The notes: generated by a model from the letters alone, not told the origin. A stretch of 64,000 nucleotides of DNA from Alphaproteobacteria bacterium (GCA_900768185.1 CAAGCB010000028.1:38139-102138), one strand, 5' to 3'. Shown: positions 43,129 to 52,474, counted from the stretch's first letter. Made by a program: numbers and translations.

Positions 43129-44313
43129 TCAGCACTTTTCCTGAACAAAGTTCATGATTTCGTCGGTTTTTTCCTGCGTGGTCGCCCGCATCAGGTACAT
43201 GTGATCGCCCATGACCGGCGAAAAAATAGCGTCGACATCGGCGTACTGCATCAGGTTGTCGCCGTATCTTTCGATGATTTCCTCGTGCGTGTGGACGTAG
43301 TTGAAGCAGTCTTTGCGCGCGACGTAAATGCCGATGTATTTCTTTTCGGTCGGCTGATAGAGCTTGTCGTGAACGATCATGTCGGCGTACATCTGATAAA
43401 CGTCGGTGTCGTGTTCATAGTTCATCAGTTCGGGCATGCAGCCGCCGGGCGGACGCATGTTGACTTCCAGCGCGACATAGTCGCCCTTTTTCCCCAGACC
43501 TTTTTTATCTTCGTACAGTTTGAAAAATTCAAAATGGAAAAAGCGCGCCGTCGTGTTGAACGAAGCCAACACCGCGCGTCCCGCCTTTTCCAAAGCGGGA
43601 TCGATTTTCAAAACGGAATAATAACGCAAATCGTCGCCCGCGTTGACCGTTTCCGCCACGTTTTCGGGGAAAATGTGGCTGGTCATGAAAATCGGTTCGT
43701 TTTCATAGTTCGTGATGCCGTCAAACGTGACGATCAGCCCGTTGACGAATTCCTCCATCACATAGGGGACGGACGGGTAGTTGTCGTAGAAACGGTTGAA
43801 TTCCTCTTCGTTTCTGATGGTGTAGGACGCGTACGCGCCGACGCCGATGTCGGGCTTGACGAAAACGGGATAGCCGACTTCCCCGACGAATTTCGCGCCT
43901 TCTTCGCGGGTGGTCACGCAATGGCATCGCGCAGAGGGGACGCCCGCCTTGCGGAAGTGGTTTTTCATCAGGTATTTGCGCTTGCTTTCCAGAACCTCGG
44001 GGTATTTCGTTCCTTCGATGTTAAAGTCGGTACGCAGGCGCGCGTCCGTTTCCAGCCAGTATTCGTTGAACGATTCCAGCCGGTCGATGCGTCCGTACTT
44101 GTGAATAAAGTACGCGACGGCGCGCATGACCTCGTCATAATTTTCCATGTTGTCGACGCGGTAATATTCGGTCAGGGATTCTTTCAGCTGCGGTGTCAGG
44201 GAATCATACGCGGCGTCCGCGATGCCCAACACGTTGACGCCCATTTTTTTCAGGCGATCCGCAAAATTCACGTAGTGCGACGGAAAATGCGGCGAAAGGA
44301 AGACAAAATTCAC
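43129..44313 (-). CDS. ATP-grasp domain carboxylate-amine ligase-like protein
   Basis: This 394-residue protein has an ATP-grasp fold: a pre-ATP-grasp N-terminal domain (MNFVFLSPHFPSHYVNFADR), an ATP-binding core with YPVFVKPDIGVGA and VPYVMEEFVNG, and a metal-binding end (ALEVNMRPPGG). Such ligases join a carboxylate to an amine using ATP. The start is a GTG at 44313 with a clear AAGGAG 9 bp upstream; no ATG serves. It lies one base upstream of the esterase gene. The substrate is unknown. Confidence 0.85.
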   Translation of the reverse strand: MNFVFLSPHFPSHYVNFADRLKKMGVNVLGIADAAYDSLTPQLKESLTEYYRVDNMENYDEVMRAVAYFIHKYGRIDRLESFNEYWLETDARLRTDFNIEGTKYPEVLESKRKYLMKNHFRKAGVPSARCHCVTTREEGAKFVGEVGYPVFVKPDIGVGAYASYTIRNEEEFNRFYDNYPSVPYVMEEFVNGLIVTFDGITNYENEPIFMTSHIFPENVAETVNAGDDLRYYSVLKIDPALEKAGRAVLASFNTTARFFHFEFFKLYEDKKGLGKKGDYVALEVNMRPPGGCMPELMNYEHDTDVYQMYADMIVHDKLYQPTEKKYIGIYVARKDCFNYVHTHEEIIERYGDNLMQYADVDAIFSPVMGDHMYLMRATTQEKTDEIMNFVQEKC

Positions 44314-44527
44314 GGTAATAACTCCTTGGTTATTTTTCGGTTCTTTTTCAGCGTTTTGCGTTTCCCTTTTTCGGGGAAGGGTGTATCTTTTCGCACAGGC
44401 CGTTTCAGCCTTGCTAAAATTGGCAATTCCGACGCCCGTTGTCAATTCATTTTTGTATTTTCTTTATCCGTCGGAATAGGGTAAAAGATAACGTCGGTCG
44501 TTTTCCGAAATCGAAAGGATTAAAGCT

Positions 44528-45400
44528 ATGAACAAACGCATTCGCAAAGCCGTTTTCCCCGTCGGCGGACTGGGAACGCGATTCCTGCCCGCCACCAAGG
44601 CGATGCCGAAAGAAATGCTGCCCGTCGTTGACAAACCCCTGATCCAATACGCCGTCGAAGAAGCCGCCGCCGCGGGAATCGAACATTTCATCTTTGTCAC
44701 GGGACACGGCAAAACGTCGATCGAAGACCACTTTGATTCCAGTCCCGCTTTGGAACGTTTGCTGGAAAAGGACGGAAAGGACGATCTGCTGAACTTTGTG
44801 CGCGAAAGCACCCTTGATTCGGGCAAAATTTCCTATACGCGCCAATGCGAACCGAAAGGATTGGGACACGCCGTGTGGTGCGCGCGCGATCTGGTCGGCG
44901 ACGAACCGTTCGCCGTTTTGCTGCCCGACGATCTGTTTCATTGCAAAACGCCGTGTCTGAAACAAATGGTCGACGAATATCCCCGCACCGCCGGCAATCT
45001 GGTCGCCATCGAAGAAGTGCCGGAAGAACAAACGTCCCGCTACGGAATCCTCGGCATTGAAAACGACGACGGAAAGCTGGTTCGCGTCAACGGCATGGTT
45101 GAAAAGCCCGCTCTCGGCACCGCGCCGTCGCGATGCGCGATTCTGGGACGCTATATCCTGTCGCCCGAAATCTTCGCTGAATTGGACAAGCAAAAAACCG
45201 GCGCGAAAGGCGAAATCCAGCTGACCGACGCCATGGCGGCGACGCTGGATCGCGTGCCGTTCCACGGCATGCGGTTCGAAGGAAAAAGATTCGATTGCGG
45301 CAATAAAATCGGCTTTTTGATGGCGAACGTCGAATACGCGCTTGACAGACCCGATCTGGCGGACGAATTTCGATCCGCGCTGAAATCGCTTTCGTTTTAA
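44528..45400 (+). CDS. galU: UTP-glucose-1-phosphate uridylyltransferase
   Basis: At 290 residues this is full length for GalU. The nucleotide-binding GGLGTRFLPATKAMPKEMLP, LPDDLF, YGILG and the C-terminal FDCGNKIGFLMANVEY are all present. It makes UDP-glucose for surface polysaccharide, LPS core or trehalose synthesis. An AAAGGA-type site precedes the ATG. The 214 bp to the divergent ATP-grasp gene hold the promoters of both; I see no confident -35/-10 pair there. Confidence 0.95.
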   Translation: MNKRIRKAVFPVGGLGTRFLPATKAMPKEMLPVVDKPLIQYAVEEAAAAGIEHFIFVTGHGKTSIEDHFDSSPALERLLEKDGKDDLLNFVRESTLDSGKISYTRQCEPKGLGHAVWCARDLVGDEPFAVLLPDDLFHCKTPCLKQMVDEYPRTAGNLVAIEEVPEEQTSRYGILGIENDDGKLVRVNGMVEKPALGTAPSRCAILGRYILSPEIFAELDKQKTGAKGEIQLTDAMAATLDRVPFHGMRFEGKRFDCGNKIGFLMANVEYALDRPDLADEFRSALKSLSF

Positions 45401-45415
45401 CGGAGACGGAATAAA

Positions 45416-46585
45416 ATGTCGTTCTTTTCAAACAGACAGCTGAATTATCTGAACGCCCATTACGGCTTGCGCGCGATGGGCTGGGAAATGTGTTCCATGT
45501 TCACGCTGGCGTATCTGTATAAACAGGGGCTGAGCCTGAAGCTGACGTTTTTGGTGTACGCGGCGGTGCTGTTTTCCAGAACGCTGACCCGCCCGCTGGC
45601 GATGCGGTGCTGTTTGAAAAAAGGCGTGCATTGGACGCTGACGGTCGGAACGATCGCTTTCGCCCTGCGTTACCCCGCGATGCTGCCGATCGACGGGCTG
45701 ACGTGGCATTTGATTCCGTTTATCGTCGTGTCGGGGCTGGCGGACGTGCTTTACTGGGTGTCGTATCATAATTATTTCGCTTCGATCGGCGACGAGGCTG
45801 ACAGGGGATCCAGCGTCGGCGTGCGCGACGCGATCGCGACGGTCGTCGCCGTCATCGGACCGCTGGTCGGCGGGATTTTGTTGTCGATCGATAAATTTTA
45901 CGCCTTTATGATGCCGTTCGCGCTGACGCTGATCGCCGTTCTTCCGTTGCTGAAAACGCCGTCCCTGCCGCCGCCCGCCCCCGCGACGCGCGAGGAAAGA
46001 AAGCGTATCGATCATTTCGGCTTTGTCGTTTTCATCGGCGACGGACTGTTCTATCAGGCGGGATCGATCTGGCCGCTGATCGTGTTCATGCTGCTGGGCG
46101 AAAGCTATCGGAATTTCGGGTTCATTTTGGCTTTGGCGGCGTTTTTCCGCGCGATCGGATCAATGGTGTTCGGGCGGCTGATCGACAAAGGAAAAGGACG
46201 GCTGATTTGTTGCATCGGTTACGGCATGCATATCGTGATTTTAATCGTGCGCGGATTTTTCGCCTATTCCGTACCCGCCGTCGTCGCTTGCGATTTTTTC
46301 GCCGCAATCGCTTATTGTTTTTCGATGACGGGGCTGATGACCGCCGTCTACAACGCGACGAAACGCGCGTCGCACCCGCTGTATTTCACTTATTATACGG
46401 AATTGGGCTGGGACGTCGGCGCCGTGTCGTCCATGTTGCTGGCGGCGCTGATCGTCGGCATGGGATTTGACGTGCGCTGGGGCTTGGGGCTGTCGGTCGC
46501 GGGGGCGGTTCTGTCCGTCGCGACGCTGGCGCGCTGGTACGCGCTGGAACGCGGACGCCGTCGCGCCAAGGCGGTCGCCGCCTGA
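45416..46585 (+). CDS. MFS transporter
   Basis: The 389-residue protein has about twelve hydrophobic segments and a basic loop between the two halves (PATREERKRID, about residue 190). This is the major facilitator fold. The short basic C-terminal tail (RGRRRAKAVAA) is cytoplasmic. It lies 15 bp downstream of galU and is probably co-transcribed. No substrate-specific motif is evident; an exporter of a small metabolite is one possibility. Confidence 0.8.
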   Translation: MSFFSNRQLNYLNAHYGLRAMGWEMCSMFTLAYLYKQGLSLKLTFLVYAAVLFSRTLTRPLAMRCCLKKGVHWTLTVGTIAFALRYPAMLPIDGLTWHLIPFIVVSGLADVLYWVSYHNYFASIGDEADRGSSVGVRDAIATVVAVIGPLVGGILLSIDKFYAFMMPFALTLIAVLPLLKTPSLPPPAPATREERKRIDHFGFVVFIGDGLFYQAGSIWPLIVFMLLGESYRNFGFILALAAFFRAIGSMVFGRLIDKGKGRLICCIGYGMHIVILIVRGFFAYSVPAVVACDFFAAIAYCFSMTGLMTAVYNATKRASHPLYFTYYTELGWDVGAVSSMLLAALIVGMGFDVRWGLGLSVAGAVLSVATLARWYALERGRRRAKAVAA

Positions 46586-46592
46586 TCGAAAT

Positions 46593-47552
46593 TCATTCGA
46601 ACGACAGCAGAAAAGCCTGTAAATTCGCCATGAAGGTGTCGTATTGCCGGTTCAATTCCGCATCGTCGTAATGCGGGCGACCGTTGATGAAAACGGGACG
46701 GTTTCTGTCCGCGTCTTTGAACGGGGCGATAATGCTTTCGAACAGGCTGACCCGCATGCTTTCGGCAAACAAAAAGGAATCCGCGCGGGCGACAAAATCG
46801 TCCAGAGCGTTGTTTCGTATGGCGCGCAACTCCGCGGCGGGAATGCGGGCGATTCGCAGGCGCGCTTTTTCCTTGCCGCGCGCCAGTTCTTCGCTCGCCT
46901 GTTTCAGCATTGTTTGAATCTGCGCCAAATCGGCGGCGGTTTTTTCGGCGGCTTCGGCGGACAGAATCGAATTTTCGGACAGCGCGTCCAGCATCTTCGG
47001 GTGAATGCCGTCGAAAAAGGTGCGGGCGAACCGGTCTTCGATTTTCGGCAGGTCGATGTCGCGCGACAGCCAGAGGACGCGCGCCGTCAATCCGTATCCT
47101 ATAGTCAGAAAAGCCAGAAAAGCGATCAAAACCGCTTTCGTCGTCCGCGTCGTCGCGACGCACGCGACCGAAACGCCGGCGTCCCAGAACAACGATCCGT
47201 ATCTGACCAGACGGTACAGCGCGTAAAACGGCAAAAACAGCGACGCGTAAGGCAAAAAACACCCCATGCCCGCGCCGAACACGGCGACCGCCCGCTTGAC
47301 CGATTGCGCAAAGTCCAGCCGATCCCCGTTTTCGCGGGTGACGTAAATGCCCAGCATCGCTTTGCCCGCCGTTGTTTTAAATATCGAAACCAGCGCGGCT
47401 TCGATCGGGACGTACACCCAGAACGACGCGTAAAACAGCCATGACGGGGAACGAATGTCGCCCATTTTTTCGCCTAAAATCAAAACCGTCGCCATGGACC
47501 ACAGCAGATAGTCGATAAAACGCGCGGCGGCGCGGCGGAACGGGTGTTTCAT
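46593..47552 (-). CDS. RDD-family membrane protein
   Basis: The 319-residue protein starts with FRRAAARFIDYLLWSM, the Arg-Asp hallmark region of RDD proteins. TTAGKAMLGIYVT and several transmembrane helices in the first 190 residues follow. The C-terminal 130 residues form a helical periplasmic or cytoplasmic domain rich in charged residues, an extension beyond the usual RDD length. The RDD family is linked to ion transport, but the role is unclear here. It converges with the MFS gene with 7 bp between stops. Confidence 0.8.
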   Translation of the reverse strand: MKHPFRRAAARFIDYLLWSMATVLILGEKMGDIRSPSWLFYASFWVYVPIEAALVSIFKTTAGKAMLGIYVTRENGDRLDFAQSVKRAVAVFGAGMGCFLPYASLFLPFYALYRLVRYGSLFWDAGVSVACVATTRTTKAVLIAFLAFLTIGYGLTARVLWLSRDIDLPKIEDRFARTFFDGIHPKMLDALSENSILSAEAAEKTAADLAQIQTMLKQASEELARGKEKARLRIARIPAAELRAIRNNALDDFVARADSFLFAESMRVSLFESIIAPFKDADRNRPVFINGRPHYDDAELNRQYDTFMANLQAFLLSFE

Positions 47553-47736
47553 GGATCGGGACTCCTCATTTTTTATGAAAAAATAACACCGTTCGGCGCG
47601 AAACGGAAGACTTGATTCGTTTTAAACGGAACGCGTTTCGTTTTCGTTAAAAGACTCTGAAAGCGAAATCGGCGGAAAAGATAGGGGTTCTATGAAATAT
47701 TTTCAGAAAAAAATAAGCTGTTTGTCTAAAATTTTC

Positions 47737-47766
47737 TTGACATTTTCGCGGCGCGGTTCCAAGATA
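47737..47766 (+). promoter_or_regulatory. Predicted promoter of the HELGH protein gene
   Basis: A perfect TTGACA at 47737-47742 and AAGATA at 47761-47766 are separated by 18 bp. They lie about 45 bp before the ATG at 47810. The rest of the 257-bp region upstream is AT-rich and shows no gene. Confidence 0.6.
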
Positions 47767-47809
47767 CCCGTATCTTTTGAATGTTGTCATCGACATGTTA
47801 GGAATTGTT

Positions 47810-50161
47810 ATGACTGAAAATAATCAGGAAAATCAAACCAAAACCCCTTTGCTGGACGCTTTTATGGACGCCGGAAAAATCACGGTTTTCGAAAGCGGGC
47901 TGGATCGTCCCGACCATTTGCAGGATCGTCCGTTCTTCCGTTTGCTGCCGAAGGGGAAGACTTCCGTTATTTCCAAAGGCGACGCGGCGGACACGCTGAC
48001 GGTCAAATCCCCCGCGGAATTGAAAAAATCCCCCGCGCTGGACACCGAAGCCCACCAATTCTTTGAAAACATGGAAAAGCGTTTCCGCACGGTCATGCCG
48101 GGCGTGACGCTGTTCATCATCGATCCCGACGCGGTTCAGGGACGCTATCTGCTGGATACCGAAGACAACCGTTCGTTGGGAAAATCCCTGTACATGTATG
48201 TCGAAGACAAATTGCAGAAAGCCGCCGCGGGCAAGGGCAAAACTTTCCTGACGCAGGAAGAGATTCTGAAATCCGTTTCCGAAGCCGGCATCACCGATCG
48301 CAATCCGTTTTCGATGCGCGCCGCGATTGCTCCGACGACGGAAAATCTGGCTGGTTTGGGAAATGTCAATCTGGTCGTCGGCGACAATCCCGACGCGATG
48401 AACGCGAACGTGCTGGATATGGTGCTGGGCGCGGAAGAACGCCGCAAAAAAGAAGGTGTTTCGTTTGACGAATTCCGTCGTTTGGTTCTGTATCACGAAT
48501 TGGGGCACGCGACCGACCACAACTATGCTTCCGCTTACAATTCGGTTGAAAAAATCGCCGAAACGGAACTGGACAACGTGATGTGCCGCCACCGCACGGA
48601 ATGCATCGCCGACGCGCACGCCGTTTTGCAGCTGGCGCGTGATTTCGGCAACACGAAATGCGCCGAAATCTGGGGCGACTGCCGTATCGAATATTTGCGC
48701 ATGTGCGTTGATCGCCGCATGGACGATACGAAATACGACACGGAATTCGTGAAAAAAATTCGCGAAGCCGAGGCGAAATCCCACGCGCAAAATCCGGACG
48801 ATCCCGAATATGAAAACAAATTCAAACAGCTGATGGCCGACAAAAACGTCGCCAACACGATCAAACAGCTGGGGTCGCCTTTGGCTTACCACACCACGGA
48901 CGTTATCGACGCCACGGTCAAATACGCCAAAGAGCATCTGGCTGACGGATCCTTGCAGAAAATGACGGATTTGGAAGTCATCAAACAGGCGCAGGTCATG
49001 TCCGAAACATACGGTTTGACGCGTCAGCAGATGGCTGAAATGTCGATCGCTTTGGCGACGGGCGAAAAACACCCGAAATACGAACAGATGATGGAACGTG
49101 TTCAGGTGTCCCGCGACCACATGCCGATTGACAACAAAGAACTGGAATTGCGTTACGAATTGAAGCGCGAACTGAACGGTTATATGGAAGCCGCCCAGCT
49201 GAACGCCAATTTGGGCTTGCCCGCGCCGGAACAGAATTTTTCGCCGGAACTGCTGAAGCAGCTGAAACGCGAACAGGCGGCTGAAAAACGCATGGCGAAC
49301 AAGCGCATGCTGAGTGTCGCGCAATATCAGGCGGAATTGCTGGACAAGCTGGATAACACCGAATCCCGCGCCGACATGCACGCCATTCTGGGTAATGAAA
49401 AAGAAACATTGCGTGTCGAAGGCAAAAAGAACAAAGGCAACGACAAATTCGCCGCCGACAAGCTGAAAGTCGTTGACGCCGTCATTGAACAGGCGCCGAA
49501 CGTCGAAGTCATGCTGACTGCGAACCGCGTCGTCAAAAAACAGTTGGACGAGATCAAATCGACGACCGAAGTTTCGGGCGATGCCGCGATTGTCCACTTT
49601 ATTAAAAACGAACTGCGTTCCGCTACGGCTTTGTCAGGCGCTTTGTTGAAAGCGTATCAGCGCGAACCCGAAAAAATGACGATGGATCAGACGATTGATT
49701 CCATGCGCGCCGAACGCAAGGATTTCAAAAAAGCGTTGATCGCGGAAAAGGAAACGCAAATCGCCGCTTTCGCCATTCGTTCCGACAAGGAAACGTGGGC
49801 GAAAGTTTGCGCGGATCCCGTTTTGGCGGCTTTGGTTGATCAGAAAGCCAAGCAGAAACCGACCGCCGCTTTGGCGCAGTATCAGATGAACGCGGGCAGC
49901 ATGGACAAGAACGTCGCCGCCATGTTGTTTAACGAAGTCGCCGAAACGCACAAATATCTGGTGGAAACGTTCACGGGCAATCCGCAGACGGCTGCCGCGA
50001 TGCGGAAAAAAGACGTGCGCACGTTCAATACGATGAAAAAGTACGCCGAATCGCTGAAATCGTCGGAACGCGCTTCGCCGCTGAATTTGAAAAACTTCTC
50101 GGCTGAAACGAAAAAATCGGCGTTTGAAATCATGCTGAGCAGTAAAAAGCAAAGAGGTTAA
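47810..50161 (+). CDS. Large HELGH zinc-metalloprotease-like protein
   Basis: The 783-residue protein has the zinc-binding HELGH motif (residues 229-233, in VLYHELGHATDH). A likely third ligand is Glu264 in TECIADAHA, the gluzincin HExxH...ExxAD pattern. The rest is helical, charged and coiled-coil-like, with no signal peptide or membrane helix. That fits a cytoplasmic enzyme or a secreted effector delivered without a Sec signal. I chose the ATG at 47810 with AGGA 7 bp upstream. A perfect hairpin terminator follows. No family beyond the zincin motif is recognised. Confidence 0.65.
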   Translation: MTENNQENQTKTPLLDAFMDAGKITVFESGLDRPDHLQDRPFFRLLPKGKTSVISKGDAADTLTVKSPAELKKSPALDTEAHQFFENMEKRFRTVMPGVTLFIIDPDAVQGRYLLDTEDNRSLGKSLYMYVEDKLQKAAAGKGKTFLTQEEILKSVSEAGITDRNPFSMRAAIAPTTENLAGLGNVNLVVGDNPDAMNANVLDMVLGAEERRKKEGVSFDEFRRLVLYHELGHATDHNYASAYNSVEKIAETELDNVMCRHRTECIADAHAVLQLARDFGNTKCAEIWGDCRIEYLRMCVDRRMDDTKYDTEFVKKIREAEAKSHAQNPDDPEYENKFKQLMADKNVANTIKQLGSPLAYHTTDVIDATVKYAKEHLADGSLQKMTDLEVIKQAQVMSETYGLTRQQMAEMSIALATGEKHPKYEQMMERVQVSRDHMPIDNKELELRYELKRELNGYMEAAQLNANLGLPAPEQNFSPELLKQLKREQAAEKRMANKRMLSVAQYQAELLDKLDNTESRADMHAILGNEKETLRVEGKKNKGNDKFAADKLKVVDAVIEQAPNVEVMLTANRVVKKQLDEIKSTTEVSGDAAIVHFIKNELRSATALSGALLKAYQREPEKMTMDQTIDSMRAERKDFKKALIAEKETQIAAFAIRSDKETWAKVCADPVLAALVDQKAKQKPTAALAQYQMNAGSMDKNVAAMLFNEVAETHKYLVETFTGNPQTAAAMRKKDVRTFNTMKKYAESLKSSERASPLNLKNFSAETKKSAFEIMLSSKKQRG

Positions 50162-50181
50162 AATCCTCTTGTCCCTATAAA

Positions 50182-50215
50182 AACGGCGAAGATCATCTCT
50201 TCGCCGTTTTTTTTG
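50182..50215 (+). terminator. Rho-independent terminator after the HELGH gene
   Basis: Perfect 11-bp arms AACGGCGAAGA and TCTTCGCCGTT enclose a five-base loop and are followed by eight Ts. The remaining 50216-50388 contains no gene I can support. Confidence 0.93.
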
Positions 50216-50388
50216 TATCAGGGGAAAAGCGCGGGATAGATTAAATTAAAATGGTTCTGCGGTTCGTATGTCGAATCCGCGTCTGAAAAAATTAAAAACA
50301 AGTCGGTGTTTCGGTTAAAACCAATTGGCGCGCGACACGTTGAAGCGGCATTCGAACCGCCCCGCGTCATGCGTCGGAAAAGAGTGCG

Positions 50389-50421
50389 AAAAAAACCCCG
50401 CGTTTAAACAACGGCGGGGTT
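50389..50421 (-). terminator. Rho-independent terminator after rpmB
   Basis: On the minus strand, AACCCCGC pairs with GCGGGGTT across a 12-base loop and a T run follows. It lies about 20 bp beyond the rpmB stop. Confidence 0.8.
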
Positions 50422-50439
50422 CTTTCTTTATCGGAACGA

Positions 50440-50739
50440 TTAAGCTTTGGCGGCGTTCTTTTCCGCGGCGCCCTGAATGCGTTTTTTCAAACGCTTCGCG
50501 TCGCAGGACAGCTTGCCGTTCGACGTGGACAGCAAAAACGCGTCCAATCCGCCGTTGTGTTCGATCGTCCGCAAACCACGCGAAGAAATACGCAACGTGA
50601 CCGTGGTGCCCAATGTTTCGCTCAGCAACGAAACAGCCTGCAAATTCGGCAAGAACCGACGGCGGCTTTTGTTGTTAGCGTGAGAAACATTGTTTCCGGT
50701 CTGTACGCCTTTTCCGGTAATGATGCAACGTTTTGCCAT
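50440..50739 (-). CDS. rpmB: 50S ribosomal protein L28
   Basis: This 99-residue basic protein has the L28 signature CIITGKGVQTGNNVSHANNK and RRRFLPNLQ, in the form typical of Alphaproteobacteria (the long-C-terminus type with HNGGLDAFLL). It is a structural protein of the large subunit near the exit-tunnel side. It is a single gene with its own promoter and terminator. It is the best single marker in the window for the class of the organism. Confidence 0.97.
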   Translation of the reverse strand: MAKRCIITGKGVQTGNNVSHANNKSRRRFLPNLQAVSLLSETLGTTVTLRISSRGLRTIEHNGGLDAFLLSTSNGKLSCDAKRLKKRIQGAAEKNAAKA

Positions 50740-50774
50740 AACACAAATTCCTTCAAACGAAAAAACAGGCTTTT

Positions 50775-50803
50775 CTTTTACCGTTAAACGCCCGTTTCGT
50801 CAA
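50775..50803 (-). promoter_or_regulatory. Predicted rpmB promoter
   Basis: Read on the minus strand, TTGACG (50803-50798) and TAAAAG (50780-50775) are separated by 17 bp. They lie about 36 bp upstream of the rpmB ATG. Confidence 0.5.
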
Positions 50804-50948
50804 GTTAAATATCCGCTTTCAAAGCAAAAGACCGTAAATTCCCTGAAAACGGGTCGTTTCGGTTTCTTTGCCCGCCGCTTTCCCCTTCGCGCGGAACGAA
50901 CGGTCGCCGTCCGGAAAAGCGAATCGCCGAAAGCGAAAAAATTTGAAA

Positions 50949-51025
50949 TGGTGCGCCCGGCGGGATTCGAACCCACGACCCTCGGCTTCGGAGGCCGATA
51001 CTCTATCCAGCTGAGCTACGGGCGC
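50949..51025 (-). tRNA. tRNA-Arg (anticodon CCG)
   Basis: The cloverleaf of 77 nt includes an encoded CCA. The acceptor GCGCCCG pairs with CGGGCGC, the anticodon loop CTCCGAA gives CCG, and the T arm is GTTCGAATC. It reads CGG codons. Confidence 0.96.
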
Positions 51026-51093
51026 GACACAAAGCAAACAATAACCTATTTTATCAAAAAAACAATCAAAAACTTGAAAAACGAATAAATCTC

Positions 51094-51123
51094 TTGACGA
51101 AAGGGGGTAAAAAAGATTACCTA
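51094..51123 (+). promoter_or_regulatory. Predicted tRNA-Gln promoter
   Basis: TTGACG at 51094-51099 is followed after about 18 bp by TACCTA (51118-51123). The tRNA 5' end is 17 bp further on. The -10 match is weak. Confidence 0.4.
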
Positions 51124-51139
51124 TTGCTATCCGCATCGT

Positions 51140-51214
51140 TGGGGCGTAGCCAAGCGGTAAGGCAACGGACTTTGACTCCGTCATTCGCTGGTTCGAGTCC
51201 AGCCGCCCCAGCCA
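51140..51214 (+). tRNA. tRNA-Gln (anticodon TTG)
   Basis: The cloverleaf of 75 nt starts TGGGGCG, pairs with CGCCCCA and carries GCCA at the 3' end. The anticodon loop ACTTTGACT gives TTG, and the T arm is GTTCGAGTC. The initial U-A acceptor pair is typical of tRNA-Gln. Confidence 0.96.
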
Positions 51215-51216
51215 TT

Positions 51217-51248
51217 AAAAAAGCCGTTGATTTTCAACGGCTTTTTTG
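51217..51248 (+). terminator. Rho-independent terminator after tRNA-Gln
   Basis: The arms AAAAAAGCCGTTGA and TCAACGGCTTTTTT form a perfect stem around a TTT loop directly after the tRNA. Confidence 0.9.
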
Positions 51249-51421
51249 CTTTTATGGGAAACAGGGAACGGACGTTCCGTCGTTATGGCGCAACTTTGCC
51301 CGCGTCAATCCGGCGCGGCTGAACAAGAACAAAAGCAGACTCTTGTTTTTTGATTTCAAACACGTTATAAAGAAGAGGGGCGCGCCGCTTTGCGCCGTCG
51401 TTGTATAAGGATATTCACAGA

Positions 51422-52414
51422 ATGGAAGAGATCATCTTTCCGAATCAAATTCGCATGTACCGCCGCGTGCGCGGTCGTTCCATGCAGGAATTGGCTGATT
51501 TTCTGGGGGTCAGCCTGTCCGCCGTCAGTAAAATCGAAAAAGGGTACAGACGCATCGATCAGGAACAGCTGGTGCGTATCGCCGAATTTTTGGATTGCCC
51601 GTTGCAGGAAATCTTTGTCAACGAAGCCAGTTCCCAGCCCGACGTCGTTCAGGCGTGGCGGCGCGAACAGGAACGCCGCAACCGCGTCAACGAACGTTGC
51701 GGATTGAAAATGCTGGGGGCGGGACTGCGCTATATCCGCGGACAGAAAAATTTGACGCTGGCGGACGTGGCGGACGGTTCGGAACTGACATTGTCCGTGT
51801 ATCACCGCATCGAAATGGGACAGCGTGAAGTGTCCGAAGACGAAATTTCCCGCATCGCCCGCGCGTTGGGGTACACGAACGACGAACTGCAAAAACAGAT
51901 TTACGATTTGGACAAAGCGGGGGCTTTGGAAGAGTTTATTCAGCGCACGGACGCGCGTTACCGTACGGTCGCCGGCGTTAAGTCAGGCTATCCCGAATTG
52001 CCCGTCGCCAAAAACGTCGGCGGGCGCGATCGCGCCGAAACGGTGTTGCAGATTTACGGGCAGCCCGGCGAAAACGGCACGATCGTCATCGACCGTCAGG
52101 CGCCGTTGGGAACGGTGTCGTGTCAGGCGGGCGCGGTCAATCCGATGTCGGCTTATGCGGTTTCGCTTTGCACCAGACGGTTGGGCAATCTGTTGCCCGC
52201 GCGTTCCGTCCTGATCGTCGATCCGACGAAAATGGTCGGGTTGGGCGATATCGCGGTCATGTACATCGGCGAAAGCGAAGCGCGCCTGATCAGCGTGCGC
52301 GAAGACATTGACGGCAAAATGTTCGGCGTTTTATGGAATCCCGAGGAAAAAATCGAAATCCCCGAAGACAAGGCGGCGACATTGCACCGCGTCGTGCAAA
52401 TCCAGTTGCCTTGA
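51422..52414 (+). CDS. XRE-type regulator with two HTH domains and an S24-like C-terminus
   Basis: The 330-residue protein has a first Cro/CI helix-turn-helix (about residues 8-62, MQELADFLGVSLSAVSKIEKG) and a second, more divergent one (about 96-152, LTLADVADGSELTLSVYHRIEMG). The C-terminal domain has a LexA/CI S24-like profile (LLPARSVLIVDPTKMVGLGDIAVMYIGE) without a clear Ser-Lys dyad. The start at 51422 follows AAGGA. It sits 121 bp before the giant repeat-protein gene, so it may control that operon. A long inverted repeat lies between them. Confidence 0.75.
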   Translation: MEEIIFPNQIRMYRRVRGRSMQELADFLGVSLSAVSKIEKGYRRIDQEQLVRIAEFLDCPLQEIFVNEASSQPDVVQAWRREQERRNRVNERCGLKMLGAGLRYIRGQKNLTLADVADGSELTLSVYHRIEMGQREVSEDEISRIARALGYTNDELQKQIYDLDKAGALEEFIQRTDARYRTVAGVKSGYPELPVAKNVGGRDRAETVLQIYGQPGENGTIVIDRQAPLGTVSCQAGAVNPMSAYAVSLCTRRLGNLLPARSVLIVDPTKMVGLGDIAVMYIGESEARLISVREDIDGKMFGVLWNPEEKIEIPEDKAATLHRVVQIQLP

Positions 52415-52437
52415 CGCGATTTCACGGACAGATAAAA

Positions 52438-52474
52438 AACGCCGCGGATTAAATATATGTTAATCTGCGGCGTT
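52438..52474. promoter_or_regulatory. Perfect 15-bp inverted repeat between regulator and giant-gene operon
   Basis: The arms at 52438-52452 and 52460-52474 (AACGCCGCGGATTAA type) pair fully with one G-T wobble around a 7-base ATATATG loop. A-rich sequence precedes it but no T run follows on the plus strand, so it is a poor terminator for the regulator gene. It could be an operator for the double-HTH regulator, or a terminator acting on the minus strand. Confidence 0.55.
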
